Below are positions 18,301 to 30,969 of a stretch of DNA of 64,000 nucleotides, in pieces. Position 1 is the stretch's first letter. Each line of letters opens with the position of its first letter. Origin of the DNA: Isochrysis galbana (lineage: Eukaryota > Haptophyta > Isochrysidales > Isochrysidaceae). Under the pieces are notes generated by a model. The model searched no databases and was not told the DNA's origin. It saw only the letters and a list, made by a program, of their open reading frames with translations. The stretch spans positions 1,936,695-2,000,694 of the forward strand of contig CM030934.1 in NCBI GenBank assembly GCA_018136815.1, given 5' to 3'. The position numbers and the translations under genes are program-made.

Positions 18301-18694
18301 CTCGGCCCTAGTATTGATGGCTCACGCCCGTTGTACCAAATGAGGGCAACTGACCTCGTTGGCGACAAAACAACCCGAGAATGAGGGCAATCAACCGATC
18401 TGTAAAAGCACCTCATCCGCTCGTGGCTACTGGCAACATGCAGCACGTCTGAAGGTGCTTCACCGCTCAACAACAGGAAGGGCAATTCTCCTCCTGACAG
18501 CAACTCCGAATTCTTCTCTGTCTCTCTCCGTGGTTCTAGTTCTAACCCTTTTAATTTATCCAACACATGAGCACAAGGACACATTGGCTTGCCCTACACA
18601 ACAGCCGCCCGTCCGATTACTCCAATTGAATCGCAACATCACGAACGCCTCCGCACTTGATGAGCTAGAGATGTCGCACGATTTATCCCCCCGT

Positions 18695-20513
18695 GAGAAC
18701 GTAGATCAATTGGTGCACTCGCACAGCAATCACACCACCTCCCATCTGCCTGCTCCATTCGCTTGGGCACTATGCGTGCACAAGGCATCCCTTGACTGCG
18801 AGTCCGTCAGCAAGAGAAACGGGCAACGCGGTACACCGGTCTCGCTCACGACAACAAAGGCCTGCGCCACCACATGTCCGTAGACAGAGCAGCAGGAACA
18901 CTCGCGACCTCTTTACCAAGTGCCGTGTTTGTGTCGTGCATGAATGGATCCATTTTCCTATTCAACCTCGGAGGAAGAGGCGAAGGTCGTCGGTGGCAGC
19001 TTCGCCATCTCGGCATAAGGACGATCCTGCGCCATCGCACGCGGGTGCGACGAGCCCATGGTCGCGTCGAAGCGCGAGTACTTGAAGCGCGTCTCGTACG
19101 GGTAGTGGACCTGGTAGTCGGCTGCCACACCCTCTATGGCACCCTCGGCCATCGCCGAGGTGGTGACCTCCGATCCCGTGTACTCGTCTTGCTTGCCGCT
19201 GAGCGCGATGCCGTCACCGTCGAACGACTGGCCGATAATGCCGTGGGGCCACGCGGCGAGATCGCGCTCGGCGACACGCGGGCGAATGGAGAGGTCGAGC
19301 CGGTGCTTCGGCCCCTCGATGCGGTTGTAGACGGGCCGGGCGAGGATGCGCACGTCCCACTCGTCCGTCGAGAGCTGCGCCGACGCGTAGTCGCTCACAA
19401 TCTTGAACGGGCCGCAATCCTTGGCGGCGTTAGGCCCAAGAAAGAAGGGGTGGCCGGCGCACGTGCCGTTGATCACGCGCCAGCCCCAGTTGCCGTCGCC
19501 AACCTCCTTTGCCCAGTACGTCATGTTCATCCACGTGTTGGACGGACGAATGTAGGCTGCGATGTGCGCCTCGGTGAGGAAGGTGCCGTGCACGGTGGCG
19601 CCATGCAGCGTGAAGTCGGACGCCTCGGTCTTCACGTTGAGGCTTAGGTCGCGCGCGCTCAAGAAGTTGAAGAGGCAGCCGTCGCAGCCGCGGAAATCCG
19701 CCTTGCCTCCGTGTGCAAATGTGAGGTGTGGGTCGCCATTGCTGTCGCCTTGCGGAATCGTGATGCGTCCAGTAAGGTGGTTTTGGTACGGGCTGTCCCC
19801 TGCCGGAGCCGTGAAGGTGACAAGGATCCAGTACTTCGTGTTGGGGAGCAGCTCAATGTCCTTGAGTCGCGCGGGGACACCGTAGTCCTCGCACTGGGTG
19901 GCACCGAAGTTCGTGAGAGGCGTCTCAGCGATCGGATTCTCGGCATTGCATGCAATCACATCTGCGGAGCCGGTATTGGTGAAGTCGATGCTGTCGCAAT
20001 CCGCGTTGGGCGCAGTGGTGAATACGATCAGATCTGTCTCGACTTGTCCATGCGCACCGCACGACTCAACCTCGAGCACTGCCGGGGAAGTGAGGTCGTT
20101 GATCAGCTCATACCACAGCACCTTGCGGTCTGGGCCGGTGTTCATGCCAGAGCACGTGTTGTCGACCTGATCTGCGAGACCAGCAGGCAGATGGGTGGCA
20201 ATGTCGATGTTCCCATCTTGCTGTGAGGCGTAGAACCTCACGTTGAGCGTGGCCTCAGAGTTGAATGTGAGCGTCGTCTCGCACGTGTGTGCGAGCTGAC
20301 GCTTGGCATGGGTCTCGACAATCGGATGTGTCTCGTCGAGCTGTTTGAAGATTGCTGGCGTGGGCGCGGCAGTCGCCTGGTGCAACATGAGCCCGAGGAG
20401 CGCGAGCTTCGACAGAGTGCCCTGTGCGTACATCATGTCTGCGTGCGGAAGGCGAGAGGTTGGGAAGGTTGGGTGGGGGTGGTTGTCGAGGGACGGACGA
20501 GCGTCGGGGCCGA
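18695..20513 (-). repeat. Right arm of the 1.8-kb inverted duplication
   Basis: Reverse complement of 13521-15338. Breakpoints are sharp: homology stops at GAGAACGTAGATC (18695) and at GCGTCGGGGCCG (20513). Beyond them lie unrelated sequences, including a GA microsatellite on the right. Confidence 0.92.
18958..20436 (-). CDS. Secreted vWD-like protein, copy 2
   Basis: 492 aa, no intron, no stop. It differs from copy 1 at ten residues by my reading: 62, 63, 66, 81, 84, 106, 180, 210, 230 and 444. Nine of the ten fall before residue 231, and the vWD-like half is almost identical. Signal peptide, NGDPHLTF motif and cysteines are all kept, so both copies look functional. Its upstream flank is a long GA/CT microsatellite rather than the 34-bp repeats of copy 1, so the two may be regulated differently. 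Confidence 0.85.
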   Translation of the reverse strand: MMYAQGTLSKLALLGLMLHQATAAPTPAIFKQLDETHPIVETHAKRQLAHTCETTLTFNSEATLNVRFYASQQDGNIDIATHLPAGLADQVDNTCSGMNTGPDRKVLWYELINDLTSPAVLEVESCGAHGQVETDLIVFTTAPNADCDSIDFTNTGSADVIACNAENPIAETPLTNFGATQCEDYGVPARLKDIELLPNTKYWILVTFTAPAGDSPYQNHLTGRITIPQGDSNGDPHLTFAHGGKADFRGCDGCLFNFLSARDLSLNVKTEASDFTLHGATVHGTFLTEAHIAAYIRPSNTWMNMTYWAKEVGDGNWGWRVINGTCAGHPFFLGPNAAKDCGPFKIVSDYASAQLSTDEWDVRILARPVYNRIEGPKHRLDLSIRPRVAERDLAAWPHGIIGQSFDGDGIALSGKQDEYTGSEVTTSAMAEGAIEGVAADYQVHYPYETRFKYSRFDATMGSSHPRAMAQDRPYAEMAKLPPTTFASSSEVE

Positions 20514-20589
20514 CCGATTGGACTTCTCCTCTTTAGTGTTCTCTGGTTCTTCCTCTGTTTGGACGGGGGCTCTCTCTTCTGAAGGGAGA

Positions 20590-20691
20590 GAGGGGGAGAG
20601 AGAGAGGGGGTGGGTGTAGTGTGTGAGAGAGAGCACAGATGTGGTGAGAGAGAGGGGAGGGGGAGGGGGAGGGAAGGGGTTGCGAGGAGGA

Positions 20692-20744
<53 letters not shown>

Positions 20745-20874
20745 TCGGGGGAACTCGGGGGGAAGCTGGCGCGAACGGGCGCGGCGCGGTCCCGCGGGGG
20801 GGGGGGGGGGGGGGGCGGGAGAAAGGGGAAGGGGGAGGCGCCGAGGGGAACGAGCAGAGACCCGCCGCGGCGGC

Positions 20875-20916
<42 letters not shown>

Positions 20917-21100
20917 GAGAGAGAGGGAGGGAGAGAGGGGCGGGGGGGGAGAAGAGAGAGCGAGCTCCTTCGCGCGGGGGGGGGGGAGGCTCACGCCGTG
21001 GAGAAGGAGACCTTCTCTGCTGGGGGGGCGTTCATATAGTGAAGAATACGGAGAGAGAGAGAGAGAGAGGGAGGGGGAGGGAGAGATCTGACGCTCGTCG
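20590..21100. repeat. GA-rich microsatellites with polyG runs
   Basis: Pure (GA)n at about 20696-20741, 20878-20905 and 21049-21068, separated by polyG and GC-rich DNA. They lie upstream of the minus-strand vWD-like copy 2, so they read as CT on its coding strand. Long Arg/Glu ORFs here are repeat artefacts. Confidence 0.85.
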
Positions 21101-21551
21101 AGCCCCCCTCACTCTTCTCTCGCCTGCTTCCAGATACAATAGAGAGAGGAGGAAAGGGCGGGGGGGGGGGATCATCATCTCAATCAAAGGCCAACATCAC
21201 GGCTGTCGAACCGACCAGGGTTCATCAGCTTCTCTAGCGCGTCTCGTTGTCTTGTTTACAATCCCCTTCCCCCCCGCCCCCCCAAGGCGGGCGGCGGCGT
21301 GGACCAGATCGTCGTCGGGGCCGTGCGGGCGCTCTCTTGATGGATGGAAGAAGAGCGTCGGACGTTGCACAAGAAGGGCGGCAGAGGGGGGGAGCTCGGC
21401 GCTTGTGGAGACGGATAGAGACCTCTCCCCCCCCACACCTCTCCGCACACCCCCTTGCCCACTCCGGACCTCGAGTAGAGTTTCCTTTTTAGAGAGAGGA
21501 GAGAGAGTGGCATTAGAATGGACAAGCGGGACAAGCTGGTGGGAGGGTGAG

Positions 21552-22852
21552 CCTAGATGGGAAAAACAGAGGGGGGGGCGTCCAAAAACAGTAAAAAACA
21601 GTCTGTTTTTGGCCTTCGTAGAAAAACAGACAAAAACAGTCCCAAAAACAGTACCGGAGGGGGGGGCTCTCTAACGAATTCTTGCCGGGCGAGGGCGCTC
21701 CGTCGGGCGCGCGCGCTCTCTCCCGCTCGCTCACTCGCTCTCCCTCTCTCCCTCTCTCGCTCCCCCCCTCTCGCGCTCTCTCCCCCTCGCTCTCGCGCTC
21801 TCCCTCGCTCTCCCCCGCTCTCCCTCGCTCTCCCTCGCTCTCCCTCTCGCTCTTCCCCCTCCCTCCATCTCGCTGCCTCTCGCTGCCTGGCTCTCACTGC
21901 CTGGCTCTCGGTGCCTGGCTCTCGGTGCCTCGCTCTCGGTGCCTCGCTCTCGCTGCCTCGCTCTCGCTGCGTCGCTCTCGCTGCCTCGCTCTCGCTGCCT
22001 CGCTCTCGTCGCTGCCTCGCTCTCGCTGCCTCGCTCTCGCTGCCTCGCTCTTGCTGCCTCGCTTTCGCTGCCTCGCTCTCGCTGCCTCGCTCTCCCCTCT
22101 CTCGCTCTTCCCCTTTTCGCTCGCTCTCCCTCTCTCTCTCTCTCTCCTTCCCCCCCCTAGCTCTACCCTCACTCTTTCTCGCTCGCTCGCTCTCCCTTCT
22201 CTCCCTCCCTCGCTCGCTTTCGCTCGCTCTCCCCCCCCCCCCCTCCCTCCATCCATCCCTCTGTGTCTGTCTCTCCTCGCGCTCTGTCTCTCCCTCGCGT
22301 GCGCGCTCTCTCGCTCTCTCTTCACCTCCCCCTCCTCCCCCTTGCTCTCTCTCCCCCTTGCTCTCTCTCCCCCTTGCTCTCTCTCCCCCTCGCCCCCTCT
22401 CCCCTAGCTCTCCTTCTCCTTCTTTCTCCTTCTCCCTCGCTCTTGCTCCCTCTTGCTCCCTTCTTTCTCTCTCTCTCCCTTGCTCCCTCTCCCCCTCGCT
22501 CTCACTCTCCCTCTCTCTTGCTTCCTCTTGCTCCCTTCTCTCTCTCCCTCTCCCTCCCCCTCTCTCCCTCTCGCTCTGTGCCCCCCCCCCCCTTCCTTCC
22601 CTCCCTCCCTCTCACTCTCCCCTTCATCACCGTTCTCTCTCTGCCCCCCCCGCCCTCTCTCCCCTCCCCCCTCTCTTTCTCTCCAAGCACGCATAAGTGC
22701 GCGCGCATATGTTCATGCTCAGCGCGCGGTGCATGAGTGCTCGCGTTGCCATTCAAAAACGGAGACAAAAACGGAAGGGGTTGCAAAAACGGCAAAAACG
22801 GCTTGTTTTTGGTCTTCACAGAAAAACGGTAAAAACGTATTTCCCATCTAGG
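21552..22852. mobile_element. Nonautonomous TIR element, CCTAGATGG family, copy 1
   Basis: Begins CCTAGATGGGAAAAACAG and ends TTTCCCATCTAGG, about 1.3 kb. Flanks carry GGAGGGTGAG at 21542-21551 and again at 22854-22863 (one base after the right end), a 9-10 bp target duplication. Subterminal regions on both sides are studded with AAAAACAG/AAAAACGG units in both orientations. The interior is CT-rich, including a 14-bp minisatellite. No transposase ORF. Size and target duplication recall Mutator-like nonautonomous elements, but the family is unproven. Confidence 0.75.
21870..22095 (+). repeat. 14-bp minisatellite inside the TIR element
   Basis: About 15 imperfect tandem copies of CTGCCTCGCTCTCG, grading into plain CT repeats to 22680. 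Its Ser/Leu/Arg translation is not evidence of a gene. Confidence 0.85.
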
Positions 22853-23154
22853 AGGAGGGTGAGCCCAGTCACTCACTCTTCTAACTCCTTATTACTACTG
22901 CCGGAAGGCCGGAATCGGCGCTTCCCCTCCGTCTGGAGTTTTGTATTAGAAGCGTCTCAAAGTCCCCATGTGCCTTGGTGTACGCTTAATTAGGTGTCCT
23001 CTTGCCTAAAAGCTCACGCACCCTCGGGGCGGACAGCTTCTCACCCGATTGGCACCCACAACAGGCACACCGGACATCAGACGTCCAGCGCCCGGAGCAA
23101 AAAGGACTAGAACGAAACTGGTAGCCCGGCGGCGAAGAGAAGGAAGGAGAGCGA

Positions 23155-23340
23155 TAAGCCGTCGGGGACCGGTACACACCGTCTGCCACCGGAAACCCAC
23201 TTCACCCAGCCCCTAGGTAGAGCACAAGGGGACGTGCCGCGAAGGCAGGTGGAGGGGCGGTAAGGAAAGCGGGCGTGGCTGCAGGGAGGCTGTGCAGGGT
23301 CGCGCGAGCGGCGAGACTATTAAGAAGTTTTTTTTAATTA
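23155..23340 (+). repeat. Repeat H copy ending in GGCGAGACTATTAA
   Basis: Matches 43225-43425: CACACCGTCTGCCACYRGAAACC, CACCCAGCCCCTAGGTAG, CACRAGGGGACG, a GGCGTGGCTGCA block, then TGTGCAGGGTCGCGCG and GGCGAGACTATTAA. Like repeat G, it ends in alternating GC followed by a GAGAATATTAA-like sequence. Confidence 0.75.
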
Positions 23341-23428
23341 GGTGTCCTCCGATCTCGTCCCCTCTTTGCGTCGCTAAGACCATGCTATACCTAGCCCTGA
23401 TCTCGCTACTCGGTATGGGCCTGACGAA

Positions 23429-24573
23429 ATCTACGTTCGCACTAGCTAGCAGCTCCCTTCCTATCCGGGTGAGTCAAGATGCCTTATAGGATAATATTAA
23501 ATTCTCCTAAGGCACGCGCACAGCCTAACAATGGGATGGGTGGGTAGGGAGAGCGAAGTCCGGAGAGAGAAGTCCAGAGCTTCGGCGCAGTGTGAACGGG
23601 GGTTACTGTGAAACACCACATTCGCACTAGCTAGCAGCTAGCAGCTCCCTTCCTATCCGGGTGAGTCAAGATGCCAACAACACCCCTCGTCGCATGCGAC
23701 GGAATGAAGAAGAGAGGGAGGAGGCGCCCACCGATGCGGGCGCTTCCGACTCAATCGTCTTGGACAGAGTAACTGTGGTCGAGGAGCCAACCGAAAAGAG
23801 CGTACGCTGCGGAAGTCGGTCCTATGGTCGGGTCAATGTAGTGTTTGTCCCTGGTGGCGGTGCCCGGTGCCCAGCCGCCCAGCCAGTCCGCTCTGGCCCT
23901 TGGAACACGTATAGCCTCTATCGCTGATGACGCACCGGAACGGAGTGAGTGTCCCAAGTAAGCGAAGCCTTGCGGTGCGACGATGCCATAGGCGGCAAGA
24001 GTCCTAGCGACCCACGCGGACATGTGGACGGTGGTGGGGGGTCCTTCGTTGCTGAGCTGAAACAGGAACGGGGTGGCCTCTTCCTTGGAATGAAGGAAGC
24101 GCCGCGCGAGAGCTACCACCCTCGGTATTGCGGAGGGCACCCCCCGAGAGGGCGGGGGGGCTACGGGTATGCGGACTACGCGGCGGCTCCCAAGATGCTT
24201 GCGTTGCTTTTCGGTGAGGCGGAGCCACAAGAACCGATGGTCGATGCCCCCTTCCGAAGGAGGGGCATCTTCGTCCTCCTGCCCTTGACTGGGAGGGGGA
24301 GACGATGTGAGAGGCGCCGGGCTTCGAGTCGCTCGAGGCCGGGCAGCCCCCCGCGGCATAACGCAGCCGGAGCGGAGCCTGTGCGTGGGAGGCACAGGCG
24401 GAGCGCGGAGCGGCCGTGCGCGGCCTGCTCTCCCGGAGGAGAGGGCTCGGTCGCTGACGAGGGGCCCCGCGGAGCGGCGGCGCCACGGCAGCGAGAGAGC
24501 GAAGTCCGGAGAGAGAAGCCCAGAGCTTCGGCGCAGTGTGAACGGGGGTTACTGTGAAACACCACATAAATCT
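23429..24573 (-). mobile_element. Broken tyrosine-recombinase element (DIRS/Ngaro- or Crypton-like fossil)
   Basis: A minus-strand ORF (23751-24395) contains GHSLRSGASSA, ADWLGGW and, further on, KHYIDP. This is the Arg-His-Tyr end of a tyrosine recombinase as used by DIRS/Ngaro retrotransposons and Cryptons. Two direct repeats flank it: a 45-bp one (about 23440-23485 and 23625-23675) and a 70-bp one (23550-23620 and 24489-24566), interleaved like the split direct repeats of Ngaro-type elements. No reverse transcriptase or other domain is visible. It looks broken, probably with several breaks. The flanking repeats are still very similar, suggesting moderate age. Confidence 0.6.
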
Positions 24574-26121
24574 ACGTACGAAATCTACGTACATCTACTT
24601 CCTCTTTCTTTCCCGCTCCCCCCCTCATTCCTTGTTCTCTTGTTCTTCGGTTTCGGTTTCGGGGGGTCGGCGAAGAATGCGCTTGACTGGCTTCTTGAGC
24701 CCGCCTCGTCCTCCCGGAGAGCCGAAATCTGCGGCGGAGGTGCTGCTTCTGCGCTTCTGCGCCGTTCGTTGGGTTGCAGCTCAGGCTTTGGAGACAGCGC
24801 GTCCTAAACCCACCTCGCAGCTCTCGCAACCACAATGCCGACGGCCGCTGCCACTCGAGTGAGGCGGTAACGGCTCTGCGGCAAATGAAGTAGGTGCCGC
24901 AGAGGTAGGAGCCGCGAGGGCTGTGCGGGGAGTGCATGTGAGTGCAGAGTGCAGTTGTCGGGCGCCTCCTCCGCCATCTGGCTCACAACCTCCTACTCCT
25001 CATTGGTCATTGGCCCCCTTGCGCCGCCTCAGCTCCAGCGAGGGTCGACGCGCTCATCTTCCGCTTCCTGGGTCGCAACGGAGGCAATGATGCCGGGGTG
25101 GGCCTCCTGATCGGCAGACCACCTTAAGAAGTAAGAAGATTTTTATGGCTATGGGCCGCCAATCGTGCGGCCTGGTGAACGGAATCGGAACTAAAATTAT
25201 GCAGATGCGGCGCACATTTTTCGACGCAATTCTCATTCGACCACACATGCAACACAAATTTCCGCAAGAGGCGGCGCTGCGCGTCGCGCGTGCGTGTCCC
25301 CGGGCACACTTACCACCGGGCACATCCTTGAAGGCCTTGCCTGCGTACACAGCACCGCCCCTGCGACCTCGTCATCGCCCCTGCTGGCCTCCGTCGCCCG
25401 TCTGGTTGGGCCTTGAGCGAGTGCGCGTACGTACACGAGCGCACATGCGCATACGCGCGCGCGCGCGCATGCAAGAGCGGGAGCTGAGAGTGTACCCACC
25501 AAAAAAGCAGGGGCGGGGCAAGAAGGAGCACACGGAACAAAGCGTCACACAAGTAGTTGTGCATGGCATAATATGTCCTTGGTGCGCCAACAGCGGGCGC
25601 CGGATGAGCGGCGCGCTCGCGGTGCAGCGATGAGTGAGGGGGCGAACGATAGCCTGCGTGGACGCACTCGTCACACGCTGCATCTGTCGTCTGTGGCCGT
25701 TGAACGCATCGCAGGTCGTTCCACACGCATTCCGGTACATTCATCTGTAGCCACACAGAGTGGAAATGTTGAGTGCCGATGGCCCACCGCACACGTGCTC
25801 GCCAATATGCACATAGGTGGTCCACGTGGCTTCGTCCGGCGGCAGGAATATCCCAACAGATTAGTGTGGTGTACCTCCCTCATACTTCTCTCAGCACAAT
25901 GCTAGTGCTAGGAAACCTGGAAAGAGGCGCTATGCTGCTGCTGTGATGCTTTGATGTTTCGGAGCATCGAACGCACTACTCGGCAAGGTGTGCACCACAG
26001 AATGGAGCAGCCGAGTAGTTAAGCCGAGCTCCCCGAATCGATGGCGCGAGTGCCGGGAGCGGGTGTTCTGTTGGGCAGCACTGCATGCTTGTGGGGCAAG
26101 CAAGACGCAGGGCTAGTCACC

Positions 26122-28490
<2,369 letters not shown>

Positions 28491-29189
28491 TCATAGGAAG
28501 AATGCCTCGCCTTCCATCATTAGATGGCTATTCAACAAGGCGGTTGCACGAGTACCAATCAAAAGCTTGCCGTCCTGGTTGCTTGCTGGCGTCGATTGGT
28601 TCTCCCGCGCCCCACTCGCTGCTGTGGTATAAGGCACATTCTTCCGGCAGCAAGGTTATTCGTCGAATCCAAGCAGTTGGATCAGTCTCCGACTGCAAAG
28701 GACAACATGGCGCCCAACCGTCAATGGCCCCCATTGTATCCCAAGATGCAGCTCGGTGCATCGCCATGCTCAACAGCACTGAGCAAGACAATTCGAGAGC
28801 CGCGAGCTGCTACGATGCCTGCCATTAGCCCGCCATGAGGCTGCCTCGGGGCTACGCCGCTTTCTCTCTCGCCCTCCTCAATGTAGCACTACTACTATTG
28901 GCCCATTGACAGCTTGAAGAGAAAAAATTGAAAAACTTCTGAATATTCTCACCTCGCGCGCGGCTCTGGACTCTGGACGTATCCCTTGCATCCACGTCCA
29001 CTCCCCTTCCCACTCCCTCCTCCTGCCTTGCAGCACGTCCCCTCGTACTCTATAAAATAATTATTGTTATATCCTAGCCAACCCCACTAGCTAATAAAAA
29101 CATTTGAAGACTTCCGGGCTACACACCTACTGGTAGTCACTGGACTGTCTGTCGCTACTCCCAACGCCCTGATCTTCCCTCCCTTCACC

Positions 29190-29310
29190 TCCTCCCCTGC
29201 CCCCCTTCTTTCCTTTTTCTTTGGTTTCCGGGGTCCGGCCTCGGTGCACTACTTGAGGCCTGGTTTGGAGTGTGGAGTGTGGGGTCCGGGCAGGCCTTTT
29301 GGTCTCTTAT
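29190..29310 (+). repeat. Repeat L copy
   Basis: T/C-rich lead, then TTTGGTTTCCGGGGTCCGG, GTGCACTACTTGAGGC and GTGGGGTCCGGGCA. The reverse complement of 42190-42310 has the same order (GGTTCTGGGGGTACGGCC, GTGCACTACCGTGGGC, GCGGGGTCCGGGCA). A shorter match occurs at 24600-24670. Confidence 0.6.
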
Positions 29311-29706
29311 TGTCGTCTTGCTTGTGCCTTTCCGTCGCACGGTTCGGTGGTTGGGTCCAATTTCCAATTTAGATCGCTGCGTCTCTAGTGGCGCCCTTCT
29401 TTGATCGCTGTACCTGTGGTTTGTTTGTTCTAGTTGTTTTGCTCCTTGGTCTCTTCGACAGCGTGCGTGCGATCCTCAGCTTGGTGGCTAGCTCCACTAC
29501 TCCACTAGCTCCTCGCTCCTCGCTGGGTCTAAGCCCACCCTTGTCCCTTGTCATTTATGTTGTATACGGGTCTCAAGTCGCTCATATCTATTCTTTTCTT
29601 GGGGGTTGGCTAATTGGACACAACTTTTCCGTCCCGGATTCCCAGTCACACCGGCTGGGGAAGGGGAAGGAAGTGAGAGTGAGTGAGCAAGCAGCAGGAC
29701 AGTCTG

Positions 29707-30052
29707 AGAGGGTGCAACCTCAGGTTTGGTTGTTTTTTTCGCAAGTGCCCCCGATGTGGACGGTATAAGTTCTACTTAAAGGACCCCCTTATTATAGTAC
29801 AAACGGGATCTCCGCGGCATTTGCGCCGATGGTCGAGCCTTGGAACATCGTGCTCATCGACGTGGCGGCGGAGGTGTCCAGGCACTGCCCGGCGGGAACC
29901 GCGCCGGTCGGCGAGGTGGTGATGTACTTCACAGTCGGCGGGCGACGACCACTCGGTGGGGCGAAGTTAGGGGTCAGTAGTAATTACATACCTAAAAAGC
30001 CGGGAGGGGGGAGGGGCGTGACAAAAAAAAGGAACCTCGAGTTGCACCCTCT
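29707..30052 (-). mobile_element. D/E TIR element with a 170-bp captured insert
   Basis: Ends AGAGGGTGCAAC and GTTGCACCCTCT, flanked by the dinucleotide TG on both sides (29705-29706, 30053-30054). The E end (29707-29806) and D end (29980-30052) match the empty 170-bp copy at 37735-37904. Between them lies a GC-rich insert (about 29807-29978) absent from the other copies and open in several frames. I cannot name the insert. Confidence 0.7.
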
Positions 30053-30059
30053 TGCTCCT

Positions 30060-30180
30060 GGCAAGCACTAAGTAAGGCATGCCAGGAGGATGGGTGGTTC
30101 CTCCCCCACGGCAGGGGCAGGAGTGGAGAGGGCGGGGGGGCTCGTGCCCCCCCAATGGCCAATGGGCAAACCAGTTACTA
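30060..30180 (-). repeat. Repeat B copy
   Basis: Reverse complement of the 11005-11130 cassette (GGCATGCCAGGAGGATGGGT, GGTTCCTCCCC, polyG, GTGCCCCCCCA). It directly follows the D/E element. Confidence 0.65.
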
Positions 30181-30224
30181 CTATAAATAAACGTATACCG
30201 TATGCCCGTATAAAGTATAAACTT

Positions 30225-30600
30225 AGTTGCACCGTTCTTCTTTTACGACGAGAGGACCCCCCCCCTTCTTTTCCCTGGTGAGTCGCTCGATGTAGGTCGG
30301 TTCGCCTCATTGGGTTTTCCACCATTGCCCATGGTAATTGTAATTTGTGGGGAGTTCTAATTATTTATAATGGGAGTTGGAGTTGGCGAGGGGGAAACAT
30401 TAACATTTGACATTTGAAGGGCTGCATATATGTGTATGTGTCTGTGTCTGTGGCGTCAGCGCACGGCAAGGTCAAGGCGTACGGGCAGGTGCGCTGAGGG
30501 GTGTCGTGATTGTACCGGGCTAGTGGGAGTAGTTAGTGAGTAGTGGTACGTGGTACAAACGCAAATGCTAACGCTGACGCTTAGGCTTAGACTATATAAT
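30225..30600 (+). repeat. Repeat C copy
   Basis: ACGACGAGAGGA, polyC, GTCGCTCGATGTAGGTCGGT, GGGTTTTCC, TTGTGGGGAGTT, TACGGGCAGGTGCGCTGAGG and GTACCGGGCTAGTGGGAGTA, as at 11760-12060, ending in a short ATT-rich tail. Confidence 0.7.
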
Positions 30601-30629
30601 AATTATTATTATTGTATTGTTATTATTTA

Positions 30630-30770
30630 TATGCTTTCAGCTCAAGCTCAAGCCAAGAGGCAGAGCTTGAGGTTGACCGACGGTTCCCCCGGAGGGGAGT
30701 TGGAGCCTGGAGGGGAGGGCACGAGGCGCGTCCCCCATGTGAACTAAATATAAACTTATTGTTCTAGCCG
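30630..30770 (-). repeat. Repeat B2 copy
   Basis: The reverse complement (AAGTTTATATTTAGTTCAC, CCTCGTGCCCTCCC, GGCTCCAACTCCC) matches 37475-37600 (AGTTTATACATAGTTCACC, CCTCGTGCCCTCCC, GGCTCCAACTCCC). Related to but distinct from repeat B. Confidence 0.65.
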
Positions 30771-30969
30771 ATATGTCAATTGAAACCGCCTGTGGGCCAC
30801 AATGGGATCCCCCGATGTGGCCAAGGTAAATCACGGTATGGAGGAGCTTGAGAGCAAATTCCTCGATATGATGCGTAGAGCTCATCCATATTTTGCAGGC
30901 CGCCTATCCCAAACGCCTTCTATGCATCACCCTGACGTATCCTACGCGCGACTCAGGCTCTGATGAGCG

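Larger units (their letters stand above)
15339..18694. other. Spacer of the inverted duplication, repeats and LINE debris
   Basis: 3.36 kb without a functional gene. Contents: repeat B+F (15595-15890), repeat A (15888-16010), repeat P (16371-16880), a CT-rich stretch, a short acidic ORF (about 17157-17235), and a minus-strand LINE endonuclease remnant (17737-18300). Confidence 0.7.
22853..26121. other. Repeat-rich region without an intact gene
   Basis: Contents in order: repeat H (23155-23340), a tyrosine-recombinase element with duplicated flanks (23429-24573), a repeat-L-like T/C block (24600-24670) and about 1.4 kb of unassigned GC-rich DNA (24700-26000). In the last stretch, overlapping ORFs (25310-25825 minus, 25573-25905 plus) show no recognised domain. 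A short plus-strand open stretch at about 25030-25125 could be a gene fragment. Confidence 0.5.
28491..30969. other. Repeat-rich intergenic region
   Basis: No intact gene. The first 400 bp are probably 3' flank of OTC. Then come a terminus motif (28940-28975, minus), a repeat A fragment (29055-29095), repeat L (29190-29310), a D/E element with cargo (29707-30052), repeats B (30060-30180) and C (30225-30600), and repeat B2 (30630-30770). Confidence 0.6.

Noticed and set aside
20610-21674. Long Arg/Glu ORF (354 codons)
   Set aside because: It is a translation of GA microsatellites and polyG; all frames are equally open and no domain exists.
21557-22696. Ser/Leu/Arg ORFs of up to 379 codons
   Set aside because: They lie inside a TIR element over a 14-bp minisatellite and CT repeats; the period explains the open frame.
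25310-25825. 171-codon minus-strand ORF with a hydrophobic segment
   Set aside because: A plus-strand ORF overlaps it, with no recognisable motif, splice sites or homologous copy; left unassigned.
28524-28838. 104-codon ORF downstream of OTC
   Set aside because: It begins 34 bp after the OTC stop codon, overlaps other open frames and has no domain; probably 3' UTR.
29829-30071. 80-codon ORF as an independent gene
   Set aside because: It spans the captured insert and the D end of a TIR element, so it is not a natural gene unit.
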